Assembly (NCBI RefSeq): GCF_000299575.1
Contig: NZ_AMGO01000021.1
Coordinates: forward strand, 186,001-250,000
Source of the DNA: Oceaniovalibus guishaninsula JLT2003
GTDB lineage: Bacteria > Pseudomonadota > Alphaproteobacteria > Rhodobacterales > Rhodobacteraceae
Length of the DNA stretch: 64,000 bases
Direction of reading: 5' to 3'
Part shown: positions 62,639-64,000 of the stretch, one piece after another
Position numbering within the stretch: the stretch's first letter is position 1
Layout: every line of letters starts with the position of its first letter
Notes under the pieces: generated by a model
Told to the model about the DNA's origin: nothing
What the model saw: only the letters and a program-made list of their open reading frames with translations
The model's database searches: none
Translations under genes and position numbers: made by a program

Positions 62639-63385
62639 CTAGAGATGCCCTGCCGCGCGAAAGCTGAGTTCGGCGTTCTGCCCGATGATCAGGTGGTCGT
62701 GCAGCACCAGGTCGAGCGCCGCGCAGGCGCGTGCGACCTGCGCCGTCATCGCGATGTCGGCATCCGATGGCGTGGGGTCGCCGGAGGGGTGGTTATGCAC
62801 CAGGATGATCGCCTTGGCGTTCAGTTCCAGCGCGCGCTTGACGATTTCGCGCGGATAGACAGGGACGTGATCGACCGTGCCGCGCGCCTGTTCCTCGTCC
62901 GCGATCAGGATGTTGCGGGTATCGAGGAACAGCACGCGGAATTGTTCGGTGCCGCGATGGGTCATGGTGGTGTGGCAGTAATCCAGCAGCGCCTGCCAGC
63001 TTGATACGACAGGCCGGCCGATAACGCGGGCGCGCGCGATGCGGTGCGCCGCAGCCTCGACGATCTTGAGATCCTGGGCGGTGGCGGGGCCGATGCCGTC
63101 CACGGCGCAAAGCTGGGCGGGGGTGGCCGACAGGATGCGGCCCAGATCGCCGAAGCGGTCGATCAGGCAGCGTGCCAGCGGTTTCACGTCGCGGCGCGGG
63201 ATTGACCGGAACAGCAGCAGTTCCAGCAATTCGTAATCGGGAACCGCCGCCGCGCCGCCACTGTCGAACCTGTCGCGCAGCCGCGAACGATGGTCGCGGA
63301 TATAGGACGGCAGCGGCTGCGCGGTGTCGTCCGCGGCGGTGAAAAGCGGCAGGGCCGGTTCGGCGAAGTGGCGCGGGCGGGTCAT
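62639..63385 (-). CDS. radC: RadC-family DNA repair-associated JAB protein
   Basis: The 248-residue protein has an N-terminal UPF0758 helix-hairpin-helix region (LLELLLFRSIPRRDVKPLA, LCAVDGIGPATAQDLKIVEA) and a C-terminal JAB domain with the metal motif ILVHNHPSGDPTPSDAD. RadC homologues are used in recombination or competence, but their activity is uncertain. A perfect CtrA-type box lies 24 bases upstream of the ATG at 63385. It converges on dxs. Confidence 0.93.
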   Translation of the reverse strand: MTRPRHFAEPALPLFTAADDTAQPLPSYIRDHRSRLRDRFDSGGAAAVPDYELLELLLFRSIPRRDVKPLARCLIDRFGDLGRILSATPAQLCAVDGIGPATAQDLKIVEAAAHRIARARVIGRPVVSSWQALLDYCHTTMTHRGTEQFRVLFLDTRNILIADEEQARGTVDHVPVYPREIVKRALELNAKAIILVHNHPSGDPTPSDADIAMTAQVARACAALDLVLHDHLIIGQNAELSFRAAGHL

Positions 63386-63408
63386 GCCCCAGCCTAGCCG
63401 CCAAGCGG

Positions 63409-63423
63409 TTAAGCCGGGGTTAA
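63409..63423 (-). promoter_or_regulatory. Full CtrA-type box TTAA-N7-TTAA upstream of radC
   Basis: TTAA at 63409-63412 and TTAA at 63420-63423 flank exactly seven bases. The box lies between the radC start (63385) and the dnaJ stop (63429), at a distance suited to control of radC. CtrA binding is inferred. Confidence 0.65.
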
Positions 63424-63428
63424 ACGCA

Positions 63429-64000
63429 TCAGCCCTTCATGCCGTCCCAGAACGTCTTGACCTTGTTGAAAAAGCCGCTGCTTTCGGGGTTGTTGTCGTC
63501 GCCCAGACGCTCGAATTCGCGCAGAAGCTCGCGCTGTTTGCCGGTCAGGTTCACCGGCGTCTCGACCGCAAGCTCGATATACATGTCGCCGCGTCCGTTG
63601 CCGCGCAGGGCGGGCATGCCCTTGCCACGCAGGCGCATCTGCTTGCCCGACTGGCTGCCGGCGGGCACCTTCACGCGGCTGCGGCCGCCGTCGATGGTCG
63701 GCACCTCGATATCGCCGCCCAATGCGGCGGCGGCCATCGAGACGGGGACGCGGCAGAACAGGTTCTCGCCCTCGCGCTGGAACAGCGGATGGTCCTCGAC
63801 CTCGATGAAGATATAAAGATCGCCCGCCGGTCCGCCGCGCAAGCCGGCCTCGCCCTCGCCGCCCAGACGGATACGGGTGCCCGTCTCGACCCCGGCGGGG
63901 ATGTTGACGCTGAGCTGGCGGTCCTTCTCGACCCGGCCGGCGCCGTGACAGACGGGGCAGGGATTCTTGACGATTTGACCGGCGCCCGAACAGGTGGGGC
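63429..64000 (-). CDS. dnaJ: Chaperone DnaJ, C-terminal part (gene runs off the window)
   Basis: The open frame continues to the window edge and encodes the end of DnaJ: two zinc-binding repeats (CSGAG and [10 protein letters not shown]), then the substrate-binding domains with [39 protein letters not shown] and the C-terminal dimerisation region ending in FWDGMKG. The J-domain lies outside. DnaJ activates DnaK for protein folding. Confidence 0.96.
   Translation of the reverse strand, partial: PTCSGAGQIVKNPCPVCHGAGRVEKDRQLSVNIPAGVETGTRIRLGGEGEAGLRGGPAGDLYIFIEVEDHPLFQREGENLFCRVPVSMAAAALGGDIEVPTIDGGRSRVKVPAGSQSGKQMRLRGKGMPALRGNGRGDMYIELAVETPVNLTGKQRELLREFERLGDDNNPESSGFFNKVKTFWDGMKG

Overview
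The window is a high-GC, gene-dense stretch of an alphaproteobacterial chromosome, most likely from a Rhodobacterales member (Paracoccaceae/Roseobacteraceae). The evidence is the gene content (PhyR-NepR-EcfG stress switch, petP-petR followed by an HDAC-like gene, xseB, ispA and dxs, a VPLPA-CTERM protein, a fused-type gltB, TamA/TamB), the many ATGA and TGATG gene overlaps, and full CtrA-type boxes. I see no insertion sequence, prophage, CRISPR array or other sign of recent transfer. No gene-free stretch exceeds 300 bases; the longest (32845-33134) holds a tRNA-Leu gene.

Layout: 1-6.6 kb holds rsfS, a small DUF2945 gene, a YihY-type membrane protein, a Crp/Fnr regulator and the general stress response locus (single-domain receiver, sensor kinase, ecfG, nepR, divergent phyR, DUF1328 protein). 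A palindromic EcfG promoter lies between nepR and phyR. 6.6-13.2 kb is tamA-tamB. 13.3-16.4 kb has a Rho-N-like small protein, an MscS channel, a Cys-rich membrane protein and a TSUP exporter. 16.4-21.9 kb is a leucine biosynthesis block, leuC - VPLPA-CTERM gene - leuD - endonuclease/phosphatase family gene - leuB. 21.9-27.9 kb is a ureohydrolase gene followed by a complete Dpp/Opp-type ABC importer.

28-33 kb has a DsbA-like protein, a CMD-family protein, two DUF2382 (YsnF-type) stress genes behind an EcfG-like promoter, a TRAP DctQ-DctM pair without a DctP, and tRNA-Leu(CAG). 33-41 kb has an NDUFA9-like dehydrogenase-fold gene, uppP and gltD-gltB. 41-44 kb is the zinc uptake locus, znuA divergent from zur-znuC-znuB across a Zur-like box. 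44-57 kb is mixed housekeeping and accessory: mtgA, a GST, a Hyi-like gene with no visible start codon, a glycosyltransferase, a nucleoside hydrolase, a hybrid histidine kinase, a PHB-depolymerase-like esterase with decapeptide repeats and an RHH regulator, queG, an App1-like protein, ilvE. 57-62.6 kb is a tightly overlapping run petP-petR-HDAC-like-xseB-ispA-dxs; radC and the 3' part of dnaJ close the window.

The main themes are a compact general stress response with its own candidate regulon members nearby, branched-chain amino acid synthesis (leuCDB, ilvE), glutamate synthesis, isoprenoid precursor supply (dxs, ispA) and zinc homeostasis. No plainly new defence or mobile system is visible. 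The most interesting signals are regulatory architectures and unusual protein repeats, listed in the findings.
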